From positions 69,258 through 133,257 of the forward strand of contig NZ_SLXK01000005.1 of the NCBI RefSeq assembly GCF_004341035.1: a DNA stretch of 64,000 nt. Reading direction: 5' to 3'. The translations under genes were made by a program, and so were the position numbers. Under the pieces are notes generated by a model. The model was given only the letters and a program-made list of their open reading frames with translations. It did no database searches and was not told the origin of the DNA. The stretch is from Scopulibacillus darangshiensis. GTDB taxonomy: Bacteria > Bacillota > Bacilli > Bacillales > Sporolactobacillaceae. Shown in pieces: positions 35,318 through 44,792 of the stretch. Within the stretch, counting starts at the first letter, position 1; every line of letters starts with the position of its first letter.

Positions 35318-37243
35318 TTACTTCCCTTGGGTTACGAGCTTGAAATAGGAATTCACCGTTAGGAAATAATACATGATATAGATGACCGTGTAGACCCCCA
35401 TACTAATGAGGACCGGGGCAAGGATATTTCTGCCCATAAGGTCAGACAATGCTGATAAGGCAAACGCGCTGTGCAGGATGCCAATGCCGAGTGGCATGCT
35501 AAAGATAAATAGCATTTGTTTTGCAATAGAATGTCTGATTTCCTTTTTTGTGACACCGATTTTCTTTAAAATATCATAGCGCTCTTTGTCCGCGGCTGCT
35601 TCCGTTAACTGTTTGAAGTAGATAATGCTTCCGGTTGCAAGCAAGAACACTAATCCAAGGAAGGCGCCAAGAAACATTAACATCCCGTTGCCAGCCATCA
35701 TATCCTTATACGGTCTATAAAAATCGGTAAACTCAGCTTTCTTAGGTAATATGCTTGCAAGCCTTTTCGTTAATTCTGCAGAGTCTGTATCATTTTTGAC
35801 TTGCCATTGCTTAATTGTTTGCACCTGTCCGGATCGGACCAGCTTTTGGAAGAGCTGATCACTCACCACAACAGGAAATCCTGCTAAATTGCTATTGATA
35901 ACATTATAGTCCTTGAAACCGACAAAATGCAGCTTCTCTCTTCCATCATTTGTCTTGATATCAAGCGTTTTTCCTCTGTAATGAGGTGAGAAGGTTTTAC
36001 TGTATTGATTGTCCAGTGCAACCGCAGCATCACCTTTTAAATGCAGCGAACCTTTCTGACCCAGCGTTTTCGCCAACTGATTAAAGGCTGAATTTGAAAG
36101 GAACGTAGATCTTTTCCTATCCATAAAATACCCATTCGGTGCTTTATCCCAGTCTATATTAATTTCTTGTTTTATCACTTTGGTCGAATACAAACTGGCA
36201 GGCTGGTGGTCACTCTGATGATTAATAATCCCGTGAACCTTTTGATCCAATGGTTTTCCTTGAGATATATAAGCATAGCTGAAAGGGTTCATGGCGTTTG
36301 AAAGCTGCTTGGCGTTATAAAACATACTATAGCTCGTGCCAATTGCACAAAGCGTTACGGCGCTGAGCAGTGCGATGATCGTCAGAATTCGGGCGTTGCC
36401 CTTTATCCGGTATAACAGCTGTGATGTGCCGATAATATTTATCCCTTTATAATATTGACTTCTATTTTTCTTTGAAAGCTTAATCATATAAATGGTCAAG
36501 GATCTGAACAATAAAAAAGTCCCAAGCGTGACGCTTGCCAGAATAATAAGTGCCGTCATCAATATATTGCTTAACCATAGCTTCGATGTCAGTGTTTGGG
36601 TTGAGATGAAGTAACCTGCGGCAAGGAAAATAATGGCTAACAAAGCAGCAAAGACTGAAGCCTTCGGTGCAGACTCGCCTTTTTTCTCAGCATGGAACAG
36701 GTCAATAAGTTTGAAACGATAAATCAATCTGTAACCTTCAAATGAGGTAATCAAGATAATAATGGCAAACACAATCACAGTTTCAAGGATGGCTTTTCCT
36801 GAAATCATAAACGCCACATCGACAGCAAATCCCATCATTTTCATCAGCAGCATGACAAAGAATTTCGATAGCAGCGTGCCGAGGACCACCCCGATAATAA
36901 GGGCGAAGAGCCCCATGACAAAATTCTCATAAAACAGCATTTTACCAATTTGCCTTTTTCTAACTCCCAATAATGAATAAAGAGCAACCTCTTTTTTGCG
37001 CCGGCGGGTGAAAAACGCATTGGAATACCATATAAAAATCCCTACAAAGATGATTAAAACAATTGAAGCGCCTTTAAAAGCGGTGCTGATCTTCATTGTA
37101 GAAGCCTCGGCAACCTGGTCATTGTATTGCAAAGATACAAAAGTGAAGAAGATGACAATGCTGAAAATCATTGAAGCAAAATAGAGAAAATAGTTATAAA
37201 AGTTTCTTTTTATATTTTTCCTCGCGATACTAAATAAGGTCAT
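35318..37243 (-). CDS. bceB: BceB-type ABC permease
   Basis: A 641-residue membrane protein with the ten-helix BceB plan. FtsX-like helices are at both ends (the first around 15-35, the last near 605-630), and a large external domain of about 210 residues lies between helices 7 and 8 (about 310-510). R-R-R-K-K-E-V-A-L-Y-S-L-L-G-V is the typical cytoplasmic coupling segment. These permeases recognise peptide antibiotics such as bacitracin or lantibiotics and signal to the BceS kinase. The start at 37243 (GGAGGTGG about 6 bases upstream) overlaps the ATPase gene by 14 bp. Confidence 0.9.
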   Translation of the reverse strand: MTLFSIARKNIKRNFYNYFLYFASMIFSIVIFFTFVSLQYNDQVAEASTMKISTAFKGASIVLIIFVGIFIWYSNAFFTRRRKKEVALYSLLGVRKRQIGKMLFYENFVMGLFALIIGVVLGTLLSKFFVMLLMKMMGFAVDVAFMISGKAILETVIVFAIIILITSFEGYRLIYRFKLIDLFHAEKKGESAPKASVFAALLAIIFLAAGYFISTQTLTSKLWLSNILMTALIILASVTLGTFLLFRSLTIYMIKLSKKNRSQYYKGINIIGTSQLLYRIKGNARILTIIALLSAVTLCAIGTSYSMFYNAKQLSNAMNPFSYAYISQGKPLDQKVHGIINHQSDHQPASLYSTKVIKQEINIDWDKAPNGYFMDRKRSTFLSNSAFNQLAKTLGQKGSLHLKGDAAVALDNQYSKTFSPHYRGKTLDIKTNDGREKLHFVGFKDYNVINSNLAGFPVVVSDQLFQKLVRSGQVQTIKQWQVKNDTDSAELTKRLASILPKKAEFTDFYRPYKDMMAGNGMLMFLGAFLGLVFLLATGSIIYFKQLTEAAADKERYDILKKIGVTKKEIRHSIAKQMLFIFSMPLGIGILHSAFALSALSDLMGRNILAPVLISMGVYTVIYIMYYFLTVNSYFKLVTQGK

Positions 37244-37997
37244 CCATGCCACCTCCCAAGGCCGACAAAACATCCAAGATTTTTTGAAAATAATCCTTTC
37301 TGGAGGTCTGCCCCTTTACTAACTCAGTAAACATGGCACCGTCTTTAATAAATAGCACCCGGCTGCAAAAGCTTGCCGCAAAAGCGTCATGCGTGACCAT
37401 CATGATTGTCGCATGTTCCCTTTCGTTCAACTGGCTAAGGCTTTGCAAAAGCGCTGTTGCCGATTTTGAATCCAGTGCTCCCGTTGGCTCATCGGCAAAA
37501 ATAAGGCTTGGACCGGCAATAATTGCACGGGATGCTGCTGTTCTTTGCTTTTGGCCGCCGGATACCTGGTAAGGGAACTTGGCTAGGATCTCCTCAATCC
37601 CAATTTTATGGGCAATATTCTTTACCCTACGATCGATTTCTTTAGCACTAACCTTTGCAAGAGCTAAAGGCAAGACAATATTTTCTTCTATGGTCAGCGT
37701 GTCAAGCAAGTTGTAATCTTGGAAGATAAATCCCAGCTTGTTTCTTCTGAATGAAGACAACTGGTCCTCTTTCAAATTGTCAATTCGGCTGCCGTCGATA
37801 AAAATACTGCCGGCGGTCGGCTGATCGATCGTTGATAATATATTCAGCAGCGTGGTCTTTCCTGAGCCCGAAGGCCCCATCACACCGACAAATTCACCTT
37901 CCTTAATCTCCAAATCAATATCATCCAAAGCTGTAAACACATTCCCTTTTTGGCCGAAGACCTTTTTCACATGCTGGGCTTGTAACATGGCTTTCAT
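37230..37997 (-). CDS. bceA: BceA-type ABC ATPase
   Basis: A 255-residue ATPase with Walker A G-P-S-G-S-G-K-T-T, Q-loop F-I-F-Q-D-Y-N-L-L, signature V-S-G-G-Q-K-Q-R and Walker B L-I-F-A-D-E-P-T-G-A-L-D-S-K. These are the typical motifs of the LolD/BceA class. It powers removal of peptide antibiotics from their lipid targets together with BceB. AGGAGGAG lies before the ATG. A TNACA-N4-TGTAA box is 125 bp upstream, between it and the kinase gene. Confidence 0.93.
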   Translation of the reverse strand: MKAMLQAQHVKKVFGQKGNVFTALDDIDLEIKEGEFVGVMGPSGSGKTTLLNILSTIDQPTAGSIFIDGSRIDNLKEDQLSSFRRNKLGFIFQDYNLLDTLTIEENIVLPLALAKVSAKEIDRRVKNIAHKIGIEEILAKFPYQVSGGQKQRTAASRAIIAGPSLIFADEPTGALDSKSATALLQSLSQLNEREHATIMMVTHDAFAASFCSRVLFIKDGAMFTELVKGQTSRKDYFQKILDVLSALGGGMDDLI

Positions 37998-38121
37998 TTA
38001 TGACTCCTCCTAAAATGAGTGTTAATCATGATAATACTTATAGATTTTTACTACGCTTTTCATTTTAGTTCATGCCATTTGCCCATTCCATTTCATAACC
38101 TTACAAATGGGTGTTTTAACC

Positions 38122-38135
38122 TTACAGATTTGTAA
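38122..38135. promoter_or_regulatory. BceR-type operator
   Basis: TTACA-GATT-TGTAA is an exact match to the TNACA-N4-TGTAA consensus of BceR-like regulators. It lies in the 155-bp gap upstream of bceA. A second half-site, TTACA, is at 38101. Confidence 0.75.
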
Positions 38136-38152
38136 GCCAAAGAGGGAACAAT

Positions 38153-39187
38153 TTATTTAGCCACTTGGTAAAAGTCAAGTGCTTTCGGAAAATGGATGGT
38201 GACGGTGGTTCCTTCCCCTTCCTCAGATATAATGGTTAGCTCATGCCCAAGCTTCCGAGCAAGCTTTTTCGAGAGATACAGTCCCATCCCTGTGGAATGG
38301 GCAAACTTCCTGCCTAGGGCACCAGTAAACCCCTTTTCAAACACCCTGCCGATGTCCTCGGTTTTGATCCCAATCCCGTTATCCTTAATGGCAAGCCGGA
38401 TTTCACTGCCATTTTCTTCGGCAATGAATTGAATCTTCCCGCTTTGATCGGTGTATTTTATTGCATTAATGATGATTTGATCGATGATGAACGCCAGCCA
38501 CTTCTTATCACTCAAAACAGTTTTATCGACATTTTCCAAATCGACATTTATCTTTTTGCTGATAAACATTTTGGCATGTTTCTTAATGCTTGCCTTGACA
38601 ATAGCATCAAGCATAAATTCACTTATAAAATAATCCTTGGAAAACGTGTCAACTCTTGAATAATACAACGCCTGCTCCACGTATTGATCAATTTTAGCCA
38701 ATTCATCTTCAAGCTTGTCCAGCGCTTCTTCCGGCGATCTCCCACTGTGATGTTTGATCATCATCTTACTTGCCGAAATAGGTGTTTTGATATCATGAAC
38801 CCAGGATATGATAAACTCCTGATTTTCGACTTTTTCGTTATGTAATCCTTGGATTTGAGTTAACTGCTCCTGATAAATACGTATTAAAACTTGATGTATT
38901 AAAGCTTGTTCATGGGTCAGCGGCTCAGGCAATGCCGCGGGAACTTCAACAGGGAGATCATTGTTGGTCAAATCCTGAAGTTCAGCTACATATTTTCTTC
39001 GCCTGAAAAAGCCCAGCAGTAAATAAATAAAGAAAAAGACAATGGTGACGGTATTGAAATAAATGATATTGCCCAGACCGGTGCTGAAATGAGGATCAAG
39101 ATAGACAACGAGAGAAATGAAAACCATCATAATGACATAGAAAAGAATAAGATATTGCCGGTCCTTGAGAAACTGCGATAGTCTCAT
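38153..39187 (-). CDS. bceS: BceS-type intramembrane-sensing histidine kinase
   Basis: A 344-residue kinase with two close helices (about 12-33 and 37-58) and almost no external loop, the hallmark of BceS-like kinases that read the flux of a partner ABC transporter. The H-box region is I-I-S-W-V-H-D-I-K-T-P-I, the variant specific to this group. ATPase boxes are D-N-G-I-G-I and S-T-G-M-G-L-Y-L. It overlaps bceR by ATGA and precedes bceA. Confidence 0.92.
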   Translation of the reverse strand: MRLSQFLKDRQYLILFYVIMMVFISLVVYLDPHFSTGLGNIIYFNTVTIVFFFIYLLLGFFRRRKYVAELQDLTNNDLPVEVPAALPEPLTHEQALIHQVLIRIYQEQLTQIQGLHNEKVENQEFIISWVHDIKTPISASKMMIKHHSGRSPEEALDKLEDELAKIDQYVEQALYYSRVDTFSKDYFISEFMLDAIVKASIKKHAKMFISKKINVDLENVDKTVLSDKKWLAFIIDQIIINAIKYTDQSGKIQFIAEENGSEIRLAIKDNGIGIKTEDIGRVFEKGFTGALGRKFAHSTGMGLYLSKKLARKLGHELTIISEEGEGTTVTIHFPKALDFYQVAK

Positions 39188-39858
39188 AATATAATGTATC
39201 CTTGCCCTTTTTTCGTTTGAATAAAGTCTTTTAACCCCGCCTCAGTCAGCTTCTTTCTGATTCTGACGACATTAACGGTCAATGTATTTTCATCAACAAA
39301 ACTTTCATCCTCCCATAAACTCCTCATGATATTATCACGGGTGACCACTTTCCCGGCATTCTTCATCAATAAGTACATGATTTTAAATTCATTTTTGGTT
39401 AATTCAATATGCCCGTTGTTATAAAGCAGGGTACTGTCCTTCAAATTTAATATCGCACCGCCCCATTCAATGACACTTGCCACCGTGTCAGTGTAAGAGT
39501 ATGTCCGTCTCAGCATGGCATTAATTTTAGCCATGAGCACATCCGTATCAATTGGTTTTTGAATAAAATCGTCCCCGCCCATATTCATCGCCATAATCAT
39601 ATCCATCGGCGTATCCCTAGATGAAAGGAAGATAATCGGCACCTTGGAGACCTCCCTAATCTTTTGACACAAGTAGAATCCGTCAAATTCGGGCAGATTA
39701 ATATCCATTAATACGAGATGCGGCTGACAATCAATGAAGGACTTAAAGACATCGTGAAATGAATGAGGCAAATATCCCTCAAACCCCCACTTTTTTATAT
39801 TGTCAAAAATAATGTCTCTCATTGTATCATCATCTTCAACAAGAAAGATTTTAAACAC
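39184..39858 (-). CDS. bceR: BceR-type response regulator
   Basis: A 224-residue OmpR-family regulator with receiver residues E-D-D-D, Asp in L-M-D-I-N-L-P-E-F-D-G and Lys in I-Q-K-P-I-D. The winged helix has L-T-K-N-E-F-K-I-M-Y and L-T-V-N-V-V-R-I-R-K-K-L. The start is GTG at 39858, with GGAGGTG 6 bases upstream. It is the first gene of the bceRSAB cluster and probably activates bceAB through the box at 38122. Confidence 0.92.
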   Translation of the reverse strand: MFKIFLVEDDDTMRDIIFDNIKKWGFEGYLPHSFHDVFKSFIDCQPHLVLMDINLPEFDGFYLCQKIREVSKVPIIFLSSRDTPMDMIMAMNMGGDDFIQKPIDTDVLMAKINAMLRRTYSYTDTVASVIEWGGAILNLKDSTLLYNNGHIELTKNEFKIMYLLMKNAGKVVTRDNIMRSLWEDESFVDENTLTVNVVRIRKKLTEAGLKDFIQTKKGQGYIIL

Positions 39859-39875
39859 TTCTTGCACCTCCCTGC

Positions 39876-39905
39876 AAAAAAAGCCTGCCGGGACGAAAGG
39901 CAGGC
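39876..39905 (-). terminator. Terminator of the Uma2 gene
   Basis: GCCTGCC-N9-GGCAGGC followed by T7 on the bottom strand, located between the Uma2 gene and bceR. Confidence 0.88.
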
Positions 39906-39909
39906 ATAT

Positions 39910-40509
39910 CTAATCTTGATCATTATTCCCATTTTTCAGTTCAAAAACATCTGCTAAATCAATGGTAAAGTCTTGGAACAAACCAATATCTATTTTGTCT
40001 TTACCCGCATAAATATCCGGCCGTCCGTATTTCCCTTCATCAGTCAGTGTAAAAATGGTGACGATGTTTTCTTCAGGATAGACAAGCCAGTAATATTGAA
40101 TTTTCATACGCTCATACAAGTAAAATTTCTCCTTCAGATCCTTTTGCATCGTCGAAGGAGATATGACTTCAATGACCAAGTCCGGGCTCCCTATACAGCC
40201 TTTATCATCCAATTTCTTTGGATCACATATCACGACTAGATCAGGCTGAACAACCGTTGTTATTTCATCGTCCGTTTCATTGCTGTTAGGAAGACGAACA
40301 TCAAAAGGGGCCTGATAAACGTCACACGTTTTTCCTTTCAAATAAACCGAAAACTCTGTAGAAATATTCATGAGAATTTTTTGATGCCGTCTAGACGGTG
40401 CAGATGACATATTATATGGTACGCCATCGATCAGTTCCCATCTTTCCTCAGCAGGCCAATTCCTATAATCACCATAGGTGAACGTCGTTTTCTCGAGCGG
40501 CCGGCTCAT
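39910..40509 (-). CDS. Uma2-family (DUF820) restriction-like protein
   Basis: A 199-residue protein of the Uma2 family, which has a PD-(D/E)xK nuclease fold: W-E-L-I-D-G-V near the start, V-Q-P-D-L-V-V-I, S-P-D-L-V-I-E-V-I-S-P-S-T, then K-x-x-x-Y-E. The Asp and Glu...x-S pattern is the proposed metal site. Biological role is unclear in the whole family. The ATG at 40509 lies 7 bases after GGAGTG. It stands alone between bceR and a HAD gene, all on the same strand. Confidence 0.85.
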   Translation of the reverse strand: MSRPLEKTTFTYGDYRNWPAEERWELIDGVPYNMSSAPSRRHQKILMNISTEFSVYLKGKTCDVYQAPFDVRLPNSNETDDEITTVVQPDLVVICDPKKLDDKGCIGSPDLVIEVISPSTMQKDLKEKFYLYERMKIQYYWLVYPEENIVTIFTLTDEGKYGRPDIYAGKDKIDIGLFQDFTIDLADVFELKNGNNDQD

Positions 40510-40563
40510 CCCTATCACTCCTTGGCATTTACATTTATTATACCATGGTGTCCATAACAGCAG

Positions 40564-41433
40564 TCATGTTCTCTCCGGATTCAAAATATAGTTCCGAATG
40601 GCATAGGCGACACCATTGTCATCGTTCGTTAAGGTAATGATGTCACACATCTCCTTGATATCCTTTTCGCCATTTCCCATAGCGACACTTAAGCCCGCCT
40701 TCTGGAACATGGAGACATCGTTGAAATTATCGCCGATCGCCGCCGTTTGTTCCATTGAGATGCCGAGATGATTAGCCATCGCCATCAAGCCGTACCCTTT
40801 TTGGGCATCGATGTGGTTAATTTCGAGGTTATCAATACCGGAGGAAGTAAGACAAATCTCCTTTTCGGCTTTAAGATCACTCGCTAACCGCTCCAATTTT
40901 TCCTTTTGAAAGGATTGAATCAAGAATTTATATATAACGATGTCATGTTGGAATAATCCCACCGCGTTCTCAAATGGGTGGACATCGGCTAATGTCTCAT
41001 AGCGCCTGACAATATCTCTGTATGCTTCCTCTTCAAAGGAGAAATCCATATGCTTCAATTGCTCAATTTCATTCGTTAATCGGTCCGTACCGTTGGTAAG
41101 CACATGAACCCCCTTATTGGTTGATATTCTATAAAAGGCGTCATTAACCTCTAATATCTCATAAATCCTCTTTGCTTGTTCCGAATGCAATGGACAGCTT
41201 TTGATCAATTGATGATCATCAGTGAATACTGCTGCACCGTTGCTGGAAATAGCCGGGCAGCGGAGATTTGCCTCGGCGAGAAGGGCGTCAATCTGGGATA
41301 TCTGCCTGCCAGAGGAGATCGCGACGGTTACACCTTCCCTTTGCGCTTCCCTAATAGCCTTGGCGTTTTCTAGACTAATCGTCCCGTCACTTGTTAATAA
41401 TGTTCCATCCAAATCAATTGCGATGAGTTTCAT
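40564..41433 (-). CDS. Cof-type HAD-IIB phosphatase
   Basis: A 289-residue protein with HAD motif I I-D-L-D-G-T-L-L (Asp8 and Asp10), motif II S-S-G-R, a C2B cap in the middle and motif IV G-D-N-F-N-D-V-S-M near residue 235. Such enzymes dephosphorylate sugar phosphates, FMN precursors or similar small molecules; the specific substrate is not evident. GGAGG lies 7 bases before the ATG at 41433. Confidence 0.9.
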   Translation of the reverse strand: MKLIAIDLDGTLLTSDGTISLENAKAIREAQREGVTVAISSGRQISQIDALLAEANLRCPAISSNGAAVFTDDHQLIKSCPLHSEQAKRIYEILEVNDAFYRISTNKGVHVLTNGTDRLTNEIEQLKHMDFSFEEEAYRDIVRRYETLADVHPFENAVGLFQHDIVIYKFLIQSFQKEKLERLASDLKAEKEICLTSSGIDNLEINHIDAQKGYGLMAMANHLGISMEQTAAIGDNFNDVSMFQKAGLSVAMGNGEKDIKEMCDIITLTNDDNGVAYAIRNYILNPERT

Positions 41434-41594
41434 AAAAATAGCCTCCATTCAATGCCACGATTTTACCACATTTTCATTTTACTTTTCATTATAATGTTCT
41501 AACCGGGCATGCGGTACCCATGGAAATTCAAGTTCTCTAAAAGTAAAAATTTGAATAGGCTCTAATAATACAAAAAATGAAGGGGATTGGTGTC

Positions 41595-42023
41595 ATGCAA
41601 TATTATTATGGTGGTCAATTGCCTCTTAGGGTAATGGATGAAGCTGAATTTTGGAAGCTTCAGGAGGAAGAGCACACCGTTGTCATCCGTGAGCTCGTCA
41701 AAGGCCTTGAATCGAAATATGTTGAGGCACTAAAACAGTGGGAAATACTGCTTTCAGAAACACACAGCCAAATTGTCCGTTTCATTGAAACTGCTGTCCG
41801 CTCAAATGGCTCGTTCTCCCAGGAGCTCTACCGTGATCTTATGCAATTGATTGTCTACTGCCTCAATCAAAGCGAAAAGTTTATTGCCTTCTGTAATGAA
41901 ATGATGCGGGAAAGTGATCCAATCAAAAATAATCCGACAGCCCGGGTTGTCATGAGGCATATTATCGACGAATCCGAATATTTTATTGGCATTGCCCAAA
42001 CCATTTTGTATCAAAAAGCATGA
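41595..42023 (+). CDS. Small helical protein resembling half of a DUF2935 protein
   Basis: A 142-residue, almost entirely helical protein. E-A-E-F-W-K-L-Q-E-E-E-H-T near residue 20 recalls the metal-binding E-H...F-W-x-x-x-x-x-D-H helix of DUF2935 proteins. A genuine DUF2935 gene lies just downstream on the other strand. The N-terminus Q-Y-Y-Y-G-G is unusual. The start at 41595 follows AGGGG. I treat the family link as tentative; function is unknown. Confidence 0.6.
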   Translation: MQYYYGGQLPLRVMDEAEFWKLQEEEHTVVIRELVKGLESKYVEALKQWEILLSETHSQIVRFIETAVRSNGSFSQELYRDLMQLIVYCLNQSEKFIAFCNEMMRESDPIKNNPTARVVMRHIIDESEYFIGIAQTILYQKA

Positions 42024-42034
42024 ATCACATAACC

Positions 42035-42065
42035 AAACCTTCCCGCACCGCAATAGGGAAGGTTT
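42035..42065. terminator. Bidirectional terminator
   Basis: AAACCTTCCC/GGGAAGGTTT between two convergent genes. Confidence 0.9.
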
Positions 42066-42077
42066 TATTGCTTCATA

Positions 42078-42902
42078 TTAACTCATGCTTGCCGTTGTTA
42101 CCCGCGGTTTTGTCGGATCACATGATGGCGGCGGCGTGCCGTCAGATTCCGCCAGCTGCATGAGATAATAACATTCCTCCCTTGCCATATGATCCGCCAT
42201 TAATGGTGTGAATGTCCCTAGAAGTTCTTTACTGAGGCCCCATTCTTCCAACTCGGCCAAAAAGCCGCGAAATACTTTAAGCTCAAGCCGCACATCAGAA
42301 TTGTATCGTGAAAGGGCCGGAAATTGGTAGATATTTGTGCGCAGATAACCAGCTATTTCAATCGCTTTCAAATAAAAGCCATGAAAATCCTCCTCAAATG
42401 CCTTTCCTTTTTCCTTTAATTTTCTTTCCGTCACGTCCAAGGAGCTTGTTATGATCCCTGCATGGGCTCCGGCATCTGACACCCATAGCAGGTGGTGATG
42501 GATCGGATGCACCTTTGGCGGCACCTTCCCTTCTGCCAAAAAACTTAGGATTCGCAAATACTCATCAAGTTCATTCACCATGTGGTTGATGAAAGTTTCG
42601 GCCAGACCAATCGATATATCACCGGTAAGCTGCCTCCTTAGCAAGTTAAGTTTAAATACCCTTAAATCACCGGCGGCCTTCTCTGCCGCTTTCGTCAGCT
42701 GATTAAGAGCATCCCCGGAAAGCTCTCTTCTGGATTGGTGGAGAGCTTGATCAAATGCATTAATAAATTGGCGGGCGACTCTTATGTCTTCTGTTTCATT
42801 AGGTGATAGAGCGTGATAGATGAATCTGGCATGATCGCCAAGGACCTGAAGCCAAAAACGATGCTCAAATAACACCGTTTCTTGATATGTTCCCTGAGCC
42901 AT
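42078..42902 (-). CDS. DUF2935 (ferritin-like four-helix) protein
   Basis: A 274-residue protein of two helical bundles. Residues E-H-R-F-W...G-D-H-A-R-F (about 13-26) and H-H-H-L-L-W-V-S-D-A-G-A-H-A (about 136-150) provide the Glu/His pairs typical of DUF2935; M-A-D-H-M-A-R-E-E near 245 is a further candidate ligand set. Function is unknown, possibly metal-binding. GGGGG lies before the ATG. It is convergent with the smaller related-looking protein. Confidence 0.8.
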   Translation of the reverse strand: MAQGTYQETVLFEHRFWLQVLGDHARFIYHALSPNETEDIRVARQFINAFDQALHQSRRELSGDALNQLTKAAEKAAGDLRVFKLNLLRRQLTGDISIGLAETFINHMVNELDEYLRILSFLAEGKVPPKVHPIHHHLLWVSDAGAHAGIITSSLDVTERKLKEKGKAFEEDFHGFYLKAIEIAGYLRTNIYQFPALSRYNSDVRLELKVFRGFLAELEEWGLSKELLGTFTPLMADHMAREECYYLMQLAESDGTPPPSCDPTKPRVTTASMS

Positions 42903-43045
42903 TATAATCCCCCTTAAAAATATGTCTCTTAACTTATATGTTTATTTAGTGCTCATATTTACTTTGTTTTCTAAAAAAAGGACTAACATCTCGATCCGAA
43001 GAATGATAAAATGTAGAATATTCGAATTCTAAGGGGGTTAATCGA

Positions 43046-43255
43046 TTGAATCGTATATTTGAAGTTATTTTATTTCTCATCCCTTTTATTGCCCAGCTCT
43101 TGCTCCTCCCTTGGGTTAATAAGGCGGATCCCTTTGTTATCGGCTTGCCGTTTTTCTTTTTCTGGTGGCTGCTTTGGCTCTTGGCAACACCATTTTTTAC
43201 ACTTGCGATCTACAAGCTTCGCAAAAATCGGTCAACTAGAAAGGAACAAAGATAA
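43046..43255 (+). CDS. DUF3311 small membrane protein, symporter partner
   Basis: A 69-residue protein with two hydrophobic helices separated by W-V-N-K-A-D-P and ending in a basic tail, the pattern of DUF3311. Such genes regularly precede sodium:solute symporters (yhjC-yhjB in B. subtilis), and here a symporter starts 3 bp downstream. It starts with TTG at 43046, with AAGGGGG about 9 bases upstream. It probably helps assembly or activity of the symporter. Confidence 0.85.
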   Translation: MNRIFEVILFLIPFIAQLLLLPWVNKADPFVIGLPFFFFWWLLWLLATPFFTLAIYKLRKNRSTRKEQR

Positions 43256-43257
43256 TT

Positions 43258-44718
43258 ATGAGTACGTCTAATCTTGCACTTTTAATAACAGCAATCATTG
43301 TTTTTATCGTCATTATTATTGGTTTTATATCCGGTTCAGATAAGTCATCACGTGAATCGATTGAACAATGGTCAATTGGCGGGCGTAATTTTGGAGGTTT
43401 GCTCATTTGGTTTCTAATCGGTGCTGATATTTATACCGCCTACACCTTCCTTGGTTTGACCGGCTACGCTTATACCTTGGGCGCACCTGCTTTTTTTGCT
43501 TGCGCTTACGCGGCTTTGGCCTTCCCTATCATTTTCTACTATATACCGAAGATTTGGTCCGTTGCAGCGGAATTCAAAATGACGACTTTAGCAGATTATG
43601 TCAGGGAACGTTTCGACAGTAAATTTCTTTCAGGGTTGGTTGCTCTTGTCGGCATCCTTTTTTTAATTCCATACATTGATCTGCAATTAGCTGGGATCCA
43701 AAATGTTGTGAAAGTCGCGGGACATGGAACAATCAGTCCCACCGTCATTCTCATCATCAGTTTTTTATTGGTAGGGACATACACCTTTTTCAGCGGGCTG
43801 CGGGCACCAGCATGGACCGCTTTGGTCAAAGATATCTTAGTCTGGGTTGTCATGCTGTTCTTAGTCATCTATTTGCCTATTAAATGGTTTGGGGGCTGGG
43901 GGGATTTCCTTCATGTCGCTGCGGAAAAATATCCTGAATACATGACGCTGCCGGGACACGGCGGCGGGCATGGGTCATTTTGGTTCTCTACTGCTGCATT
44001 TATTTCTGCTGTCGCCCTTTTTATGTGGCCGCATTCGTCGACAGGAGCCTTAGCGGCAAAAAGCGGTGAGTCTCTTAGAAAAAATGCGATTGCTCTTCCT
44101 TTCTATAATATCTTGCTTTTTTTCATTACCGCTTTGGGCATCCTTGCTTTGCTCGTTGTCCCGGGTCTGAAAGACAGCAATTCCGCCTTGCTTATCTTGA
44201 TTCAAAAATCTCTTGGCGGTGTCGGTCAGGGGTTTTCATTTGCCACCATTATGCTGGCAAGCCTAGTACCGGCCTCAATCATGGTCATTGCAGCTTCGAA
44301 TTTGCTTGCGACAAATATCATTCAGGACCTCTTTGCCAAATCAATGCAGCAAAAAAAGGTCACTTTAATGGCCAGGTTATTTGTCTTTCTGATCGTGCTT
44401 CTTGCCCTCATGTTCGGCATTCTGTTTCCGTCATCAATCATTAACCTTCAGCTTCAAGGAACTTCAGGGATTGTTCAGATCTTCCCTGCCGTTGCTGTAA
44501 GCCTCTATTGGAAAAAAATGAACAAGGTCCCTGTTACAGTTGGTTTGATCGGTGGTTTAGTGATGATTTTTCTAGCAGCACCGCTTCATTTACCAGGTTA
44601 CAGCGGTTTTTGGGGAATCCTGGTTAACATCGCCTTGATTCTGATCCTGACGCCATTCTTCGCTGGTAAAACAGCTTCGTCAGATAACAAGGTTGTCCGT
44701 TTCCTTTTTGAAAATTAA
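43258..44718 (+). CDS. Sodium:solute symporter (SSS family, monocarboxylate/pantothenate type)
   Basis: A 486-residue protein with about 13 helices. S-I-G-G-R-N-F-G-G and the long F-S-G-L-R-A-P-A-W-T-A-L-V-K-D region near residue 180 are SSS-family signatures and resemble MctP/PanF-type carriers. Substrates of such DUF3311-linked carriers are likely short organic acids. The ATG follows the DUF3311 stop by 2 bases, so the two are coupled. It ends in a bidirectional terminator. Confidence 0.9.
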   Translation: MSTSNLALLITAIIVFIVIIIGFISGSDKSSRESIEQWSIGGRNFGGLLIWFLIGADIYTAYTFLGLTGYAYTLGAPAFFACAYAALAFPIIFYYIPKIWSVAAEFKMTTLADYVRERFDSKFLSGLVALVGILFLIPYIDLQLAGIQNVVKVAGHGTISPTVILIISFLLVGTYTFFSGLRAPAWTALVKDILVWVVMLFLVIYLPIKWFGGWGDFLHVAAEKYPEYMTLPGHGGGHGSFWFSTAAFISAVALFMWPHSSTGALAAKSGESLRKNAIALPFYNILLFFITALGILALLVVPGLKDSNSALLILIQKSLGGVGQGFSFATIMLASLVPASIMVIAASNLLATNIIQDLFAKSMQQKKVTLMARLFVFLIVLLALMFGILFPSSIINLQLQGTSGIVQIFPAVAVSLYWKKMNKVPVTVGLIGGLVMIFLAAPLHLPGYSGFWGILVNIALILILTPFFAGKTASSDNKVVRFLFEN

Positions 44719-44755
44719 GTCACCGGATAAAGACAGGGTAAAAGTTAATTAAGCA

Positions 44756-44787
44756 AAGAGCCAGCTTTGACTAAAGCTGGCTCTTTC
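44756..44787. terminator. Bidirectional terminator
   Basis: Perfect 14-bp stem AAAGAGCCAGCTTT/AAAGCTGGCTCTTT with a GACT loop. Confidence 0.92.
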
Positions 44788-44792
44788 CCATT

